DNA of 61,082 nucleotides from the NCBI GenBank assembly GCA_030065125.1, contig JASJDM010000053.1, positions 1-61,082 of the forward strand, in the 5' to 3' direction. How positions within the stretch are numbered: position 1 is the first letter of the stretch; every line of letters begins with the position of its first letter. The notes below the pieces were generated by a model, which was not told the DNA's origin, searched no databases, and saw nothing but the letters and a program-made list of their open reading frames with translations. The stretch is from Lysobacterales bacterium. Its GTDB lineage: Bacteria; Pseudomonadota; Gammaproteobacteria; Xanthomonadales; SZUA-38. A program made the position numbers and the translations under genes. Below are positions 17,262 to 25,633 of the stretch, piece after piece.

Positions 17262-17581
17262 TCCTTTTCTCCCTCGGGCTGCGGTTCGGGTTCACAGTAG
17301 AGCCCGTACAGGGTTTCAATGACTCGGCGTGCCTCGTGGCCGCTCAGTGAGTAAAGTCGGGTCTGCCCCTCGCTGCGCGAGGTGACCAGGTTGTCCCGGC
17401 GCAGCAGCGCCAGGTGCTGAGACATGGTGGACTGGCGAATACCGGTCCGTTCCACCAGCTGGTTGACCGACATCTCTCCGTCCAGCAGGCGGCAGAGTAT
17501 GATCAGCCGCTTCTGATTGGCCATGGCGCCCAGCAGGTCGCTGGCGCGGTCGGCCATCTCTTCCATTCTCCGGGCCGTCAC
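17258..17581 (-). CDS. ArsR-family repressor, SqrR/BigR-like persulfide sensor
   Basis: This 107-residue winged-helix repressor has DNA-reading helix STMSQHLALLRRDN. Cys30 (LIILCRL) and Cys96 (LYGLYCEPE) are 66 residues apart, the spacing of the persulfide-sensing dithiol in SqrR and BigR, and the CxC metal site is absent. Together with the sqr gene in the same operon, this points to sensing of sulfide-derived persulfides and derepression of the operon. The GTG start overlaps the tolC stop (GTGA) and its stop overlaps the adaptor start. It is a paralogue of the regulator at 6554. Confidence 0.9.
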   Translation of the reverse strand: MTARRMEEMADRASDLLGAMANQKRLIILCRLLDGEMSVNQLVERTGIRQSTMSQHLALLRRDNLVTSRSEGQTRLYSLSGHEARRVIETLYGLYCEPEPQPEGEKD

Positions 17582-18867
17582 AGTACCCCCAGCGCCCGGG
17601 CCAGTCGGAACCGCGCCAGGATTTCGTCGAAATGGGCGTTGTCCCGGTTGTTCATGGACCGCGCCCGCAAAGCTTCCGCGTCCAGCACCTCGGTACTGGT
17701 GCCGGACCCGGCCAGGTATCGATCGCGGGAAACCCGGAGGTTTTCTTCGGACTGCTCCACCGCCTTGGACGCCACCACCACCCGGGCTGATGATTCGTCC
17801 AGGTTGAGCCGGGCCGACCGTACCTGCAGGGCAATGCGGGAGCGGAGATCCGCCTCGCTGTGGCCAACGGCCGCGGCCTGGCTCTCCAGCGCCGACGCCC
17901 GGGAGCGTATCCGGCCACCGTCGAACAGGGACCAGTTGACACCCACACCAATCATCCAGAACCCATCGTCGTCCAGCACCTGGGTTTCGAGCCTGGAGTA
18001 GCCGCCGGTAAGACCAACCTGGGGTCGCAGCCTGGCGCGCTCGGCCCGGGAGCGCGCCGCCAGAGCCTGCCGACGGGCGCTCAGGGCCTGCAGCTCGCTG
18101 CGATGGTCCAGGGCGGTTGCGATCAACGAATCCAGGCTGTCCAGTGAAACACCTTGGAGTGGGTCGGGCAGGTCGGCCGCCAGGTCCACCGGGCTGGACA
18201 GGTCCCGCTGAAGCTGGCGGTTGTAGGCGGCATGGGCCAGCTCAAGCTGGTTTGCCGCCTGCAGCTGGCGCTGGCGGGCATCGGCCAGGGACACTGCGGC
18301 GGCCAGGTAATCATTGCGCGGAACCGAGCCGAATTCGAACTGGTTTTCGGCATCCCGGGTCTGGGCTTCGAGGCTGGCGACGTTGCTGTCGGCCACGGCC
18401 ACCGCACTGCGGGCGCGCAGCACGTTGACATAGGCTTGGACCACCGCCAGCCTCAAGTCCTGGCGGGCGGACTGAACCCCGGCTTTGCCCGCCGCGTGGC
18501 TGGATTGCGCTGACGCAATAGCGCTGGCAATGGCTCCGCCGGTAAAAAGCGGCAGTTGCAGCTGTGCGCCGCCCATCAGCAGCAGGTCGTCATCGAACAA
18601 AGGCGGGCTGCGGAAGGCGTCGCCGAAGCTGAACGCGGGGGCCGAGTCCAGCCGGGTGGCGCTGGTGGAGAGCGTGACCCGGGGCCGGCGTTCCGCCCGG
18701 GCGGCGGCCAGGTTCTGCTCAGCCGCCTGTTCCAGGCTGCGGGCGGATTGCAGCTGCCGGTCCGCGGACAGGGCCGCCTGCCACGCCTGGTCCAGGGATT
18801 CGGCCCCGGGCGACGGGGTGCCTGCCGCCAGCAGCAGGATCCCGGTGATGAGTGAAAAAACCTTCAT
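17578..18867 (-). CDS. TolC-family outer-membrane efflux channel
   Basis: This 429-residue outer-membrane factor has a signal peptide (MKVFSLITGILLLAAGTPSPG) and two internal structural repeats of long Ala/Gln/Arg-rich helices. Each repeat has the LPLF..GG / WSLFDGGRIRS strand signature of TolC proteins. No lipobox cysteine is seen. It lies 12 bases downstream of sqr and completes a tripartite pump with the two downstream genes. Confidence 0.9.
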   Translation of the reverse strand: MKVFSLITGILLLAAGTPSPGAESLDQAWQAALSADRQLQSARSLEQAAEQNLAAARAERRPRVTLSTSATRLDSAPAFSFGDAFRSPPLFDDDLLLMGGAQLQLPLFTGGAIASAIASAQSSHAAGKAGVQSARQDLRLAVVQAYVNVLRARSAVAVADSNVASLEAQTRDAENQFEFGSVPRNDYLAAAVSLADARQRQLQAANQLELAHAAYNRQLQRDLSSPVDLAADLPDPLQGVSLDSLDSLIATALDHRSELQALSARRQALAARSRAERARLRPQVGLTGGYSRLETQVLDDDGFWMIGVGVNWSLFDGGRIRSRASALESQAAAVGHSEADLRSRIALQVRSARLNLDESSARVVVASKAVEQSEENLRVSRDRYLAGSGTSTEVLDAEALRARSMNNRDNAHFDEILARFRLARALGVL

Positions 18868-18879
18868 GGCCAGCTGTCA

Positions 18880-20154
18880 TCAGGTCTTCATGCGTTCAAT
18901 GCCCAGTGCCTTGAGTACGTAGCGTTCGTAAAGGGGATCGGTCTTGCCGTTTTTGACCTTGCGCAGGAAGTACTTTTCGAAAGCCACCTTGGCCAGGTGC
19001 ACCCATTTGCCCTTGCGCGCCCAGGTCACATTGCGCGGCGGAATCTGCGGCAGGGCAACGAAGGCCACGCCGGTGTCGCCCATGTCAGCCAGGCATATCG
19101 CATTCCAGGTGGCTTCGGAGGTGGGTTCTTCACCCTTGAGGATACTCGCCAGGTTGTGGGCGATTGTGGACGTCATGGATTCGATCATGTAGCCGGTTTT
19201 CGGCGCGCCGGTCGGCACCGGGGTGGTTTCCACCGGCGGAATGGCGATACACACGCCGGCGGAAAAGATGTTGGGGTACCTGGGGCTGCGCTGGTGCTTG
19301 TCGACCATGACAAATCCCCTCGGATTGCAGAGGTCAGGGACATTGGCCACGGCGTCCACCCCCTTGAAGGCCGGCAGCACCATGGAAAAGGCAAACTCCA
19401 GGTCCACTTCTTCCTTGATCTCGCCGGCGTCGTCATGTCGGTTGACGGTCATCCTGCCAGGCTGGATGTCCTTGATGGAGGCGTTGGTTTCCCACTTGAT
19501 GTGGCGCATGCGCAGTTCGGATTCCAGGATGCCTTTGGAATCACCCACGCCGCCCAGGCCCATATGGCCGATGTAGGGTTCAGCGGTGACGTAGGTCATG
19601 GGGACCTTGTCGCGGATCCTGCGCTTGCGCAGGTCAGCGTCGAGGATCAGGGCAAATTCGTAGGCCGGTCCGTAGCAACTGGCGGCCTGGGCAGCCCCGA
19701 TGACGATGGGGCCGGGGTTTTCCAGGAATTTTTCATAGGCCTTGTGGGCCTTGAGCGCGTGGGCGGTGGTGCAGATGGACTGGGTATGTCCGTTGTCTGG
19801 GCCCAGTCCCGGCACCTCGTCAAAGGCGAGCTTCGGGCCGGTGGTGATGACCAGGTAGTCGTAGTCGACGGTGTCGCCGCCCTGCAGCGTCAGCTGGTTG
19901 TCCTCGGGGTTGATCTTTTCCACCGTATCGGCAATGAACCTGATGTTTTTCTTTGCGAGGTGGGGTGCCAGTTCAACTGTGGTGTCCTTTTCTTTTCTCC
20001 AGCCCACGGCGATCCAGGGATTGGATGGAACAAACTGGAACTTGGGAGAGGCATTGATCAGGGTCACATCGTGCTGTTTCCCCAGTTGTTCTTTGATTTC
20101 GTAAGCTGCCGGTACGCCTCCCGTACCTGCACCGATGACGACGACGTGACTCAT
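18880..20154 (-). CDS. sqr: Sulfide:quinone oxidoreductase
   Basis: SQR is a membrane-associated flavoprotein that oxidises sulfide to polysulfide or persulfide and reduces quinone. The 424-residue product begins with the FAD-binding GAGTGGVPAA motif. It has three redox cysteines at positions matching characterised SQRs: Cys128 (SICTTAH), Cys160 (AASCYGPAYEF) and Cys354 (NAICLADMGD). The segment PPVETTPVPTGAPKTGYM is a typical SQR signature. It has no signal peptide. A GAGGGA ribosome site lies five bases before the ATG. It is the first gene of an operon with a persulfide-sensor-type repressor and an RND pump, downstream of an inverted-repeat operator. Confidence 0.93.
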   Translation of the reverse strand: MSHVVVIGAGTGGVPAAYEIKEQLGKQHDVTLINASPKFQFVPSNPWIAVGWRKEKDTTVELAPHLAKKNIRFIADTVEKINPEDNQLTLQGGDTVDYDYLVITTGPKLAFDEVPGLGPDNGHTQSICTTAHALKAHKAYEKFLENPGPIVIGAAQAASCYGPAYEFALILDADLRKRRIRDKVPMTYVTAEPYIGHMGLGGVGDSKGILESELRMRHIKWETNASIKDIQPGRMTVNRHDDAGEIKEEVDLEFAFSMVLPAFKGVDAVANVPDLCNPRGFVMVDKHQRSPRYPNIFSAGVCIAIPPVETTPVPTGAPKTGYMIESMTSTIAHNLASILKGEEPTSEATWNAICLADMGDTGVAFVALPQIPPRNVTWARKGKWVHLAKVAFEKYFLRKVKNGKTDPLYERYVLKALGIERMKT

Positions 20155-20189
20155 GGCATTCCCTCACATGCTGCCTGTGGTGAGGCGCC

Positions 20190-20230
20190 AATATATCAGA
20201 ATATACGAATATTACAATGTACGTATATTC
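20190..20230 (-). promoter_or_regulatory. Promoter and inverted-repeat operator of the sqr operon
   Basis: A perfect 9-bp inverted repeat (GAATATACG at 20199-20207, CGTATATTC at 20222-20230, 14-base spacer) lies 45-76 bases upstream of the sqr ATG in strongly AT-rich DNA. On the minus strand, TTGTAA (20217-20212) and TATATT (20195-20190), 16 bases apart, could be the -35 and -10, so the repeat covers the promoter. The operon's own ArsR-type sensor is the obvious candidate ligand. The hexamer TTACAA also borders the palindrome in the soxC region. Confidence 0.6.
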
Positions 20231-20310
20231 GCCTATTGGACTACCGTCGAAACCGGGACCGCGGGCGGAGGATACTCGTCTGTCAATCGCCCAGCCGTTA
20301 GACTCCGCCA

Positions 20311-20433
20311 ATGACTGCTGAAGCCGAATCCCCGACTCAATCATCTGACACCACACAGTTGAACAAAGACCAGCCGTATTCCTATTCGCGGGACCAGCTG
20401 GTGGAAATGCTGGAAGCGGCGCTGGCTGAATAA
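20311..20433 (+). CDS. Possible 40-residue hypothetical protein
   Basis: This short open frame lies between the sqr promoter and the end of smpB. The product is acidic and polar, rich in Thr/Ser/Gln at the start, and ends in a likely amphipathic helix (YSYSRDQLVEMLEAALAE). There is no clear ribosome site and no recognised family. Amino-acid usage is protein-like and it ends 14 bases before the smpB stop, but it could be chance. Confidence 0.35.
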   Translation: MTAEAESPTQSSDTTQLNKDQPYSYSRDQLVEMLEAALAE

Positions 20434-20447
20434 GGGAAAAACGAGCC

Positions 20448-20924
20448 CTAGCGGGACTTCAGAATCCGCGCCTGGGTGCGCTGCCAGTCGCGATCGCGCT
20501 GGGTAGACCGTTTGTCGTGCTGCTTCTTGCCCTTGGCCAGTGCAATCTCCACCTTGACCCGTCCGCGTTTCCAGTACATGGATAGCGGCACCAGGCTATA
20601 GCCTTTTCTTTCCACCGCCCCGATCAGTGTGGCCAGTTCGCGGCGGTGCAGCAGCAGCTTGCGGGTTCGCAACGGGTCGGTCCGCTTATGGGTTGATGCC
20701 GAGGGCAGGGGCTGAATGGTGGCGCCAAACAGGTAGGCCTCGCCATCTTTCAGCAGCACGTAGCTTTCGCCGAAGTTGATGCGGCCTTCCCGCAGGGATT
20801 TCACCTCCCAGCCTTCCAGAGCAATGCCTGCCTCGAAGTGCTCTTCGACGTGGTATTCGAACCGCGCTTTCTTGTTGCGGGCAATGCTGTTGTCCGGTGT
20901 GCTTTTTTTCTTTTTGCCGCTCAT
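20448..20924 (-). CDS. smpB: SmpB, tmRNA-binding protein
   Basis: SmpB delivers tmRNA to stalled ribosomes in trans-translation. The 158-residue product starts MSGKKKK; an upstream in-frame extension is rich in Arg and is discarded. Family motifs NKKARFEYHVEE, GIALEGWEVKSLREGR and AKGKKQHDKR are all visible, and the basic C-terminal tail that enters the mRNA channel is present. It is divergent from ratA, a conserved pairing in gammaproteobacteria. Confidence 0.97.
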   Translation of the reverse strand: MSGKKKKSTPDNSIARNKKARFEYHVEEHFEAGIALEGWEVKSLREGRINFGESYVLLKDGEAYLFGATIQPLPSASTHKRTDPLRTRKLLLHRRELATLIGAVERKGYSLVPLSMYWKRGRVKVEIALAKGKKQHDKRSTQRDRDWQRTQARILKSR

Positions 20925-20997
20925 GATGAAGACCAGGCGCCGGGATCGTCGGCGCGGCCGGGCATTGTACTGTCTCCCCGCGTGATATTCTCTATTG

Positions 20998-21444
20998 ATG
21001 ACCACCGCAGTGTCCCGCACCGCCATGGTGCTCTACAAACCCCAGCAGATGTTTGACCTGGTCAACGATGTGACCAGCTACCCCCGCTTTCTCAACTGGT
21101 GCGTGTCCGGGGAGATCCGGGAAGACGGCCAGACCGAGCGGGTCGCCACCCTGGGTATCGCCCTGGCCGGCAGCCGCCACCGCTTCACCACCCGCAACCG
21201 GCTGGAGCCCCCGGACGCCATTCACCTGGAACTGGTGGAAGGGCCGTTCAAGGCGCTGGAAGGTCACTGGCGATTCACCGACATTGGCGGGCAGGGCTGT
21301 CGTGTCGCCCTGAATCTCAGTTTCGACTTTTCCAGCGCAGTGCTGAAGAGTGCGTTCGGGCGGGCCTTCGGTCGGATCGCACAGAGGCTGGTCAATGATT
21401 TCTGCACCCGGGCGGACCAGGTCTACGGAACGGCAAAGCGATGA
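20998..21444 (+). CDS. ratA: RatA/Coq10-like START-domain protein
   Basis: This 148-residue SRPBCC-fold protein of the RatA (YfjG)/Coq10 family has the hallmark segments MFDLVNDVTSYPRFLNWC and LVEGPFKALEGHW. In E. coli RatA was described as a toxin that blocks ribosome subunit association, while eukaryotic homologues bind ubiquinone, so the true role is debated. ATG 20998 is preferred over the TTG one codon earlier. It overlaps rnfH by four bases. Confidence 0.93.
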   Translation: MTTAVSRTAMVLYKPQQMFDLVNDVTSYPRFLNWCVSGEIREDGQTERVATLGIALAGSRHRFTTRNRLEPPDAIHLELVEGPFKALEGHWRFTDIGGQGCRVALNLSFDFSSAVLKSAFGRAFGRIAQRLVNDFCTRADQVYGTAKR

Positions 21445-21788
21445 ATCAGGTCGAGCATGAGGAGGCAGCGCGACCGGATACCGACATTGCCATTGAGCTG
21501 CTGTACGCCACGCCCGAGCAGCAGGAGCTGCTGTCCCTGCGGGTTCCCCAGGGTACAACCATCCAGGGAGCGATCGACGCTTCCGGTTTTGCCCGGAAAT
21601 ACCCCGAGGCAGTGATCGAATACGGCAACGTGGGGATTTTCAGCCGCAAAGAGCCTCTGGATTACCAGCTGCAGGCCGGCGACCGTATCGAAGTCTATCG
21701 GCCGCTGCAGTGTGATCCGAAACAGGTTCGGCGCGAGCGCGCCAGGAAGCAGAAGGGAGCGGCCGGGAAAGCGGCGGACGACCGTTGA
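21441..21788 (+). CDS. rnfH: RnfH-family ubiquitin-fold protein
   Basis: This 115-residue beta-grasp protein has the motif IAIELLYATPEQQELLSLRVPQ cut short here (IAIELLYATPEQQ) and GDRIEVYRPLQCDPK near the end, both typical of RnfH. The C-terminus is basic. It overlaps the ratA stop by four bases and is co-transcribed with it, as in many gammaproteobacteria. Molecular function is unknown. Confidence 0.93.
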   Translation: MNQVEHEEAARPDTDIAIELLYATPEQQELLSLRVPQGTTIQGAIDASGFARKYPEAVIEYGNVGIFSRKEPLDYQLQAGDRIEVYRPLQCDPKQVRRERARKQKGAAGKAADDR

Positions 21789-21791
21789 GGG

Positions 21792-22151
21792 TTACTCGCT
21801 GGCGCTGCTGTCGGCCAGTTCGGACTCCTCGGGCATGTAATCACCCTCGATCTTGACCAGCCGGTTGTTTTCAAAAGCCAGCGACAGGACCTTGCGGGTG
21901 ATCTGCTCGCCGCGGCGCTCGTAGGTCTGGATGTAATCCCAGCGGTCCTGGTGAAAGGGGCTGGCGATGGCCGGGGTGCCCAGCACCAGCGCAACCTGCC
22001 GTTTGGTCATGCCGGGTTTGAGGTCGTTCACCATATCCTGGTCCAGCATGGTGCCCTGCTGGATGTCGATCTTGTAGATGAAATTGCAGCCCGTGGTGGC
22101 GGCCACCAGGGTGAGCAGCAGCATTGTGATGAAAATTTGACGGGTTGCCAT
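21792..22151 (-). CDS. bamE: BamE, outer-membrane assembly lipoprotein
   Basis: BamE (SmpA/OmlA) is a lipoprotein of the BAM complex that inserts beta-barrel proteins into the outer membrane. The 119-residue product has a lipobox cysteine in AATTGC (about residue 22), the conserved KIDIQQGT and LKPGMTKRQVALVLGTP motifs and the RWDYIQTYE strand. It is divergent from fur, the arrangement described for omlA-fur in Pseudomonas. Confidence 0.95.
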   Translation of the reverse strand: MATRQIFITMLLLTLVAATTGCNFIYKIDIQQGTMLDQDMVNDLKPGMTKRQVALVLGTPAIASPFHQDRWDYIQTYERRGEQITRKVLSLAFENNRLVKIEGDYMPEESELADSSASE

Positions 22152-22285
22152 GTAACCTGACTCGCGTTCGGCAAGGCGCGGGATGATACACTAGCGCCCA
22201 GCGCCGATCCATTGCTTTACAGGTAGACCGCGGTCGGTACCAGCGGTTCATTTCCTTTCGTCAAACAGCACGGGGACAGCTGACG

Positions 22286-22690
22286 GTGGAACCTCAGGAC
22301 CTTAGAAAAGCGGGGCTCAAGGTTACCCTGCCGCGCATGAAAATACTGGAGATCCTGGTCTCCAGTACCGATCGTCACCTGTCCGCGGAAGACATCTACA
22401 GGAGTCTGCTGGATTCCGGAGAGGATATCGGGCTGGCGACGGTTTACCGGGTGCTCACCCAGTTCGAAACGGCCGGGCTGGTGGAAAAACATAATTTTGA
22501 GGGTGGACAGTCGGTTTATGAGATCGACACCGGAGACCATCACGACCACATGATCGATGTGGAATCCGGCAAGGTCATCGAATTCTATTCCGAGGAAATT
22601 GAAGAACTGCAGCGCCAGATCGTGGAAAAACACGGTTACGAACTGGAAGACCACACCATGGTGCTGTACGTCCGACCCAAGGGTCAGTGA
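22286..22690 (+). CDS. fur: Fur, ferric uptake regulator
   Basis: Fur is the iron-responsive global repressor. The 134-residue product starts at a GTG preceded by GGGGA nine bases upstream, and matches the family N-terminus (LRKAGLKVTLPRMKILEIL). It has the winged-helix region and the metal-binding HHDHM motif. The cysteine pair found after this motif in E. coli Fur is replaced (IDVESGKVIEF), as in pseudomonad Fur, so no structural CxxC zinc site is expected there. No in-frame ATG exists nearby. Confidence 0.95.
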   Translation: MEPQDLRKAGLKVTLPRMKILEILVSSTDRHLSAEDIYRSLLDSGEDIGLATVYRVLTQFETAGLVEKHNFEGGQSVYEIDTGDHHDHMIDVESGKVIEFYSEEIEELQRQIVEKHGYELEDHTMVLYVRPKGQ

Positions 22691-22754
22691 ACGGCCGGCG
22701 CAGTTCGGCTGCGTCCAGATGTACCGGCACTTTTAATGACTGGTTGAAGCCCCG

Positions 22755-24422
22755 CTAGTGATACGCCTCCAGCATCTCCCTGGCGTGGGCCAGGCTCTGA
22801 TCGGTCACCTTGCGTCCACCCAGCATTCTCGCCAGTTCTTCGACCCGGCTCATTTCCGGCAATTGCTGCACCCGGGTCCGGGTTGACTGCTCGTCCTGCT
22901 CTTTGCTGACCTGGAAGTGCTGGTGGCCGCAGGCCGCCACTTGGGGCAGGTGGGTGATACAGAATACCTGGCTGCCCTGAGCCACCTCCCGCAGGCGTTC
23001 GCCAACGGTCTGGGCGGTTGCTCCGCCCACGCCGGCGTCTACCTCGTCAAAAATCATGGACGGCGGTTTCTCGGCTTCGCTGAGTGAGACCTTGAGGCCG
23101 AGGGCAATGCGTGACAATTCCCCGCCGGATGCCACCCTGGCGACCGGAGCCGGTGGCGAACCGGGATTTGCGGATACCAGGAACAGCACTTCATCCAGCC
23201 CGATGACCCGCGGCGGATGGTTGGGATCATGTTCGATCCGGACCAGGAACTCGCCACGTTCCATTCCCAGTTGGCGGATCCGGCGGGTCACATCCTCCGC
23301 CAGGCGGGTGGCGGCCCGCTGGCGCTTTTTGGAGATCTTCGCGGCCAGGCTGCGATAATCCTTTTCATGTCGAGCTACCGCGTCACTGAGATCCCGTTCA
23401 ACGCTGTCGGCCTGTTCCGCCCGGGTCAGCCGCTCGCGCAGGGATTCCAGCTTCTGGGCCAGGTCTTCCGCCTCGACACGGTGCTTGCGCGCCAGCTGGT
23501 GGAGCTCCGACAGCTGCTGGTCCAGTGCCTCCAGCCTCTGGGGGTCGGTGTCCATGCCGGCGCGCACCCGGGCCAGAGCGGCCGCCGCTTCCCGCGCCTG
23601 GATCAGGGCTGACTCCATCAGCTCCAGGGGTTCTGCCAGGGCCGGTTCCAGCTTGACCTGACTGCTGATTTCACCCGCTGCCCTGGCGATCTGGTCGCAG
23701 GCGCTGGCATCACCCTGGTCCAGGATGGTCGCGGCCTGATCAGTGGCCTGGATCAGGTCTCCGCTGTGGGCCAGGCGCCGGTGCTCGTCGTGGAGCTCCT
23801 GCAGCTGCTCGGCAGACACCGCAGCCGCCTGCAGTTCCTCCACCTGGTAACGAATCAGGTCCAGCTCGGCGGGAGACAGGGCCGCCTGGGCGCGCAGGGC
23901 TTCGAGTTCGGCATTGGCCGATTTCCACGCTTCAAACTGCTGTTGCAGCGCGGCCAGGTCGTCCTGCAATCCCGCGTAGACGTCCAGCAGCCGCATCTGT
24001 TCGCGCGATCGGGTCAGGGTCTGGTGTTCGTGCTGTCCGTGGATTTCCACCAGCTTCTGCCCCAGTTCCTTCATGGTCTGAACCGGTACCAGGGTTCCGT
24101 TGACGTAGGCCCTGGAACGGCCCTGGCTGGTCACCACCCGGCGCAGCAGCAGGGTCTGGCCATCATCCAGGTCCTGCTCCACCAGCCACTGTTGAATGGC
24201 CGGGTTGTTCTCCAGGTGGAACTCCGCGGTGACCTCGGCGCGATCGCAGCCGGAGCGAACCGCGGCCGACGTGGCCCGCTCTCCCAGCGCCAGCTGCAGG
24301 GCGTCGAACAGGATGGATTTGCCGGCTCCGGTTTCCCCGGTAAAAACGGTGAGTCCGGGGCTGAACTCCAGCTCCAGCTGATCGATGACGGCAAAATCGC
24401 GGATGGAAAGGGTGGTGAACAT
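22755..24422 (-). CDS. recN: RecN, SMC-like DNA repair protein
   Basis: RecN is a cohesin-like ATPase acting early in double-strand break repair. The start at 24422 (MFTTLSIRDFAVIDQL) gives 555 residues, close to the family norm; an upstream ATG at 24464 adds 14 unconserved residues. Visible parts are Walker A GETGAGKS, a coiled-coil middle, signature ASGGELSRIALGLK, Walker B MIFDEVDAGVGG and the family motif VFCITHLPQVAA. It lies back-to-back with hrcA. No obvious LexA box was recognised in the short gap. Confidence 0.96.
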   Translation of the reverse strand: MFTTLSIRDFAVIDQLELEFSPGLTVFTGETGAGKSILFDALQLALGERATSAAVRSGCDRAEVTAEFHLENNPAIQQWLVEQDLDDGQTLLLRRVVTSQGRSRAYVNGTLVPVQTMKELGQKLVEIHGQHEHQTLTRSREQMRLLDVYAGLQDDLAALQQQFEAWKSANAELEALRAQAALSPAELDLIRYQVEELQAAAVSAEQLQELHDEHRRLAHSGDLIQATDQAATILDQGDASACDQIARAAGEISSQVKLEPALAEPLELMESALIQAREAAAALARVRAGMDTDPQRLEALDQQLSELHQLARKHRVEAEDLAQKLESLRERLTRAEQADSVERDLSDAVARHEKDYRSLAAKISKKRQRAATRLAEDVTRRIRQLGMERGEFLVRIEHDPNHPPRVIGLDEVLFLVSANPGSPPAPVARVASGGELSRIALGLKVSLSEAEKPPSMIFDEVDAGVGGATAQTVGERLREVAQGSQVFCITHLPQVAACGHQHFQVSKEQDEQSTRTRVQQLPEMSRVEELARMLGGRKVTDQSLAHAREMLEAYH

Positions 24423-24511
24423 GCTGTGGCGGATTATAGTGCTTTCCAAGGATAGCGGACGCATGAGGCGGCTGCTGGTTCAACCTGCCCCCGAGAGTGT
24501 AGGATTTTAAC

Positions 24512-25546
24512 GTGGAAGAAGACCTCAACGCTCGCGCCCGTCACCTGCTGCGGGTGCTCATCGGCCAGTACATCGAGGCGGGTGAGCCCGTCGGGTCAAA
24601 GACCCTGGCGCGACATTCAGGTCTGAAGTTGAGCCCGGCTACGATCCGCAACGTCATGTCGGAGCTGGAGGCCGAGGGCTACATCCAGTCACCGCATACC
24701 TCGGCCGGACGCATTCCCACTGCCCAGGGCTACCGGTTTTTCGTGGACCGCCTGGTCACTATCGAGCCGCTGGAGTCCGGCACTTCGGAAAAAATTGAAG
24801 AACGGCTGGCTGAACCTCGGCCGGTAAGCAGCGTCATCGATGACGCCTCGGAAACCCTGTCGGCGCTGACCAACTTTGTCGGCGTGGTGATGGTGCCCAA
24901 GCGAGAGGTGTTTGGCTTCAAGCACATTGATTTTGTGCCGGTGGACTCGGAGCAGCTGCTGGCCATCATCGTATTCCAGGATGGTGAAGTGCAGAACCGG
25001 ATCATTCGAATGGATCGGCCCTACGACCCCAAACACCTGGAAAAGGCGGCCAATTTTCTCAACCAGGGCTTCGCTGGACTGTCGCTGCTGGATATTCGCA
25101 CCCGGTTGATCGAAGAGCTGGTGACCAGCCAGCAGGAAATCGACCGGCACCTGCAGTCGGCCATCGAGCTGGCCCGGACTGCGTTCGGAGCCAATTCCGG
25201 ACCCGATGTGGTGCTGCGTGGCCAGACCAATCTGATGGGCTGTGACGAGTTGTCAGACGTGGACAAACTCAAGTCGCTGTTCGACGCCTTCCAGGAAAAA
25301 CGGGACATCCTTAACCTGCTGGATCGCACCGCCAGCGCTGAGGGCGTGCAGGTGTTTATCGGTGAGGAAACCGACAACAAGGCCCTGCAGCCGGTGTCGC
25401 TGGTGTCTGCGCCCTACAGCGTGGACGGCCGCGTGGTGGGAGTGCTTGGCGTGATTGGTCCCACCCGAATGGCCTACCAGCGTGTGATTTCGGTGGTGGA
25501 CACCACTGCAAAAATCCTCTCTTCGGTCTTGAATCAATCCTCCTAG
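24512..25546 (+). CDS. hrcA: HrcA, heat-inducible transcription repressor
   Basis: HrcA represses chaperone operons by binding CIRCE elements and is tuned by GroEL. The 344-residue product starts at a GTG with AGGA eight bases upstream. The N-terminal winged helix contains GEPVGSKTLARHSG and SPATIRNVMSELEAEGYI, both diagnostic, and the C-terminal GAF-like domain is complete. It heads the hrcA-grpE-dnaK-dnaJ cluster. I see no CIRCE sequence (TTAGCACTC-N9-GAGTGCTAA) upstream of any of these genes, so its target is probably elsewhere, such as groESL. Confidence 0.95.
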   Translation: MEEDLNARARHLLRVLIGQYIEAGEPVGSKTLARHSGLKLSPATIRNVMSELEAEGYIQSPHTSAGRIPTAQGYRFFVDRLVTIEPLESGTSEKIEERLAEPRPVSSVIDDASETLSALTNFVGVVMVPKREVFGFKHIDFVPVDSEQLLAIIVFQDGEVQNRIIRMDRPYDPKHLEKAANFLNQGFAGLSLLDIRTRLIEELVTSQQEIDRHLQSAIELARTAFGANSGPDVVLRGQTNLMGCDELSDVDKLKSLFDAFQEKRDILNLLDRTASAEGVQVFIGEETDNKALQPVSLVSAPYSVDGRVVGVLGVIGPTRMAYQRVISVVDTTAKILSSVLNQSS

Positions 25547-25573
25547 ACCTCATCTAAGCTTCGAATGCGGGCA

Positions 25574-25590
25574 CCCCCGGACCCCGGGGG
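25574..25590 (+). other. GC-rich hairpin in the grpE leader
   Basis: A 7-bp stem (CCCCCGG/CCGGGGG, loop ACC) lies 44 bases before the grpE start. It has no T-tract, so it is more likely an RNA structural element or the residue of a boundary between hrcA and grpE than a terminator. Confidence 0.35.
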
Positions 25591-25633
25591 CGGGACGCCA
25601 TGGGGCGGGTGTCCGGGAACACGAGGAAGGTCC

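Noticed and set aside
19973..20356. Minus-strand 127-residue frame across the sqr promoter
   Set aside because: It overlaps the 5' end of sqr and the operator region in a different frame, without family features.
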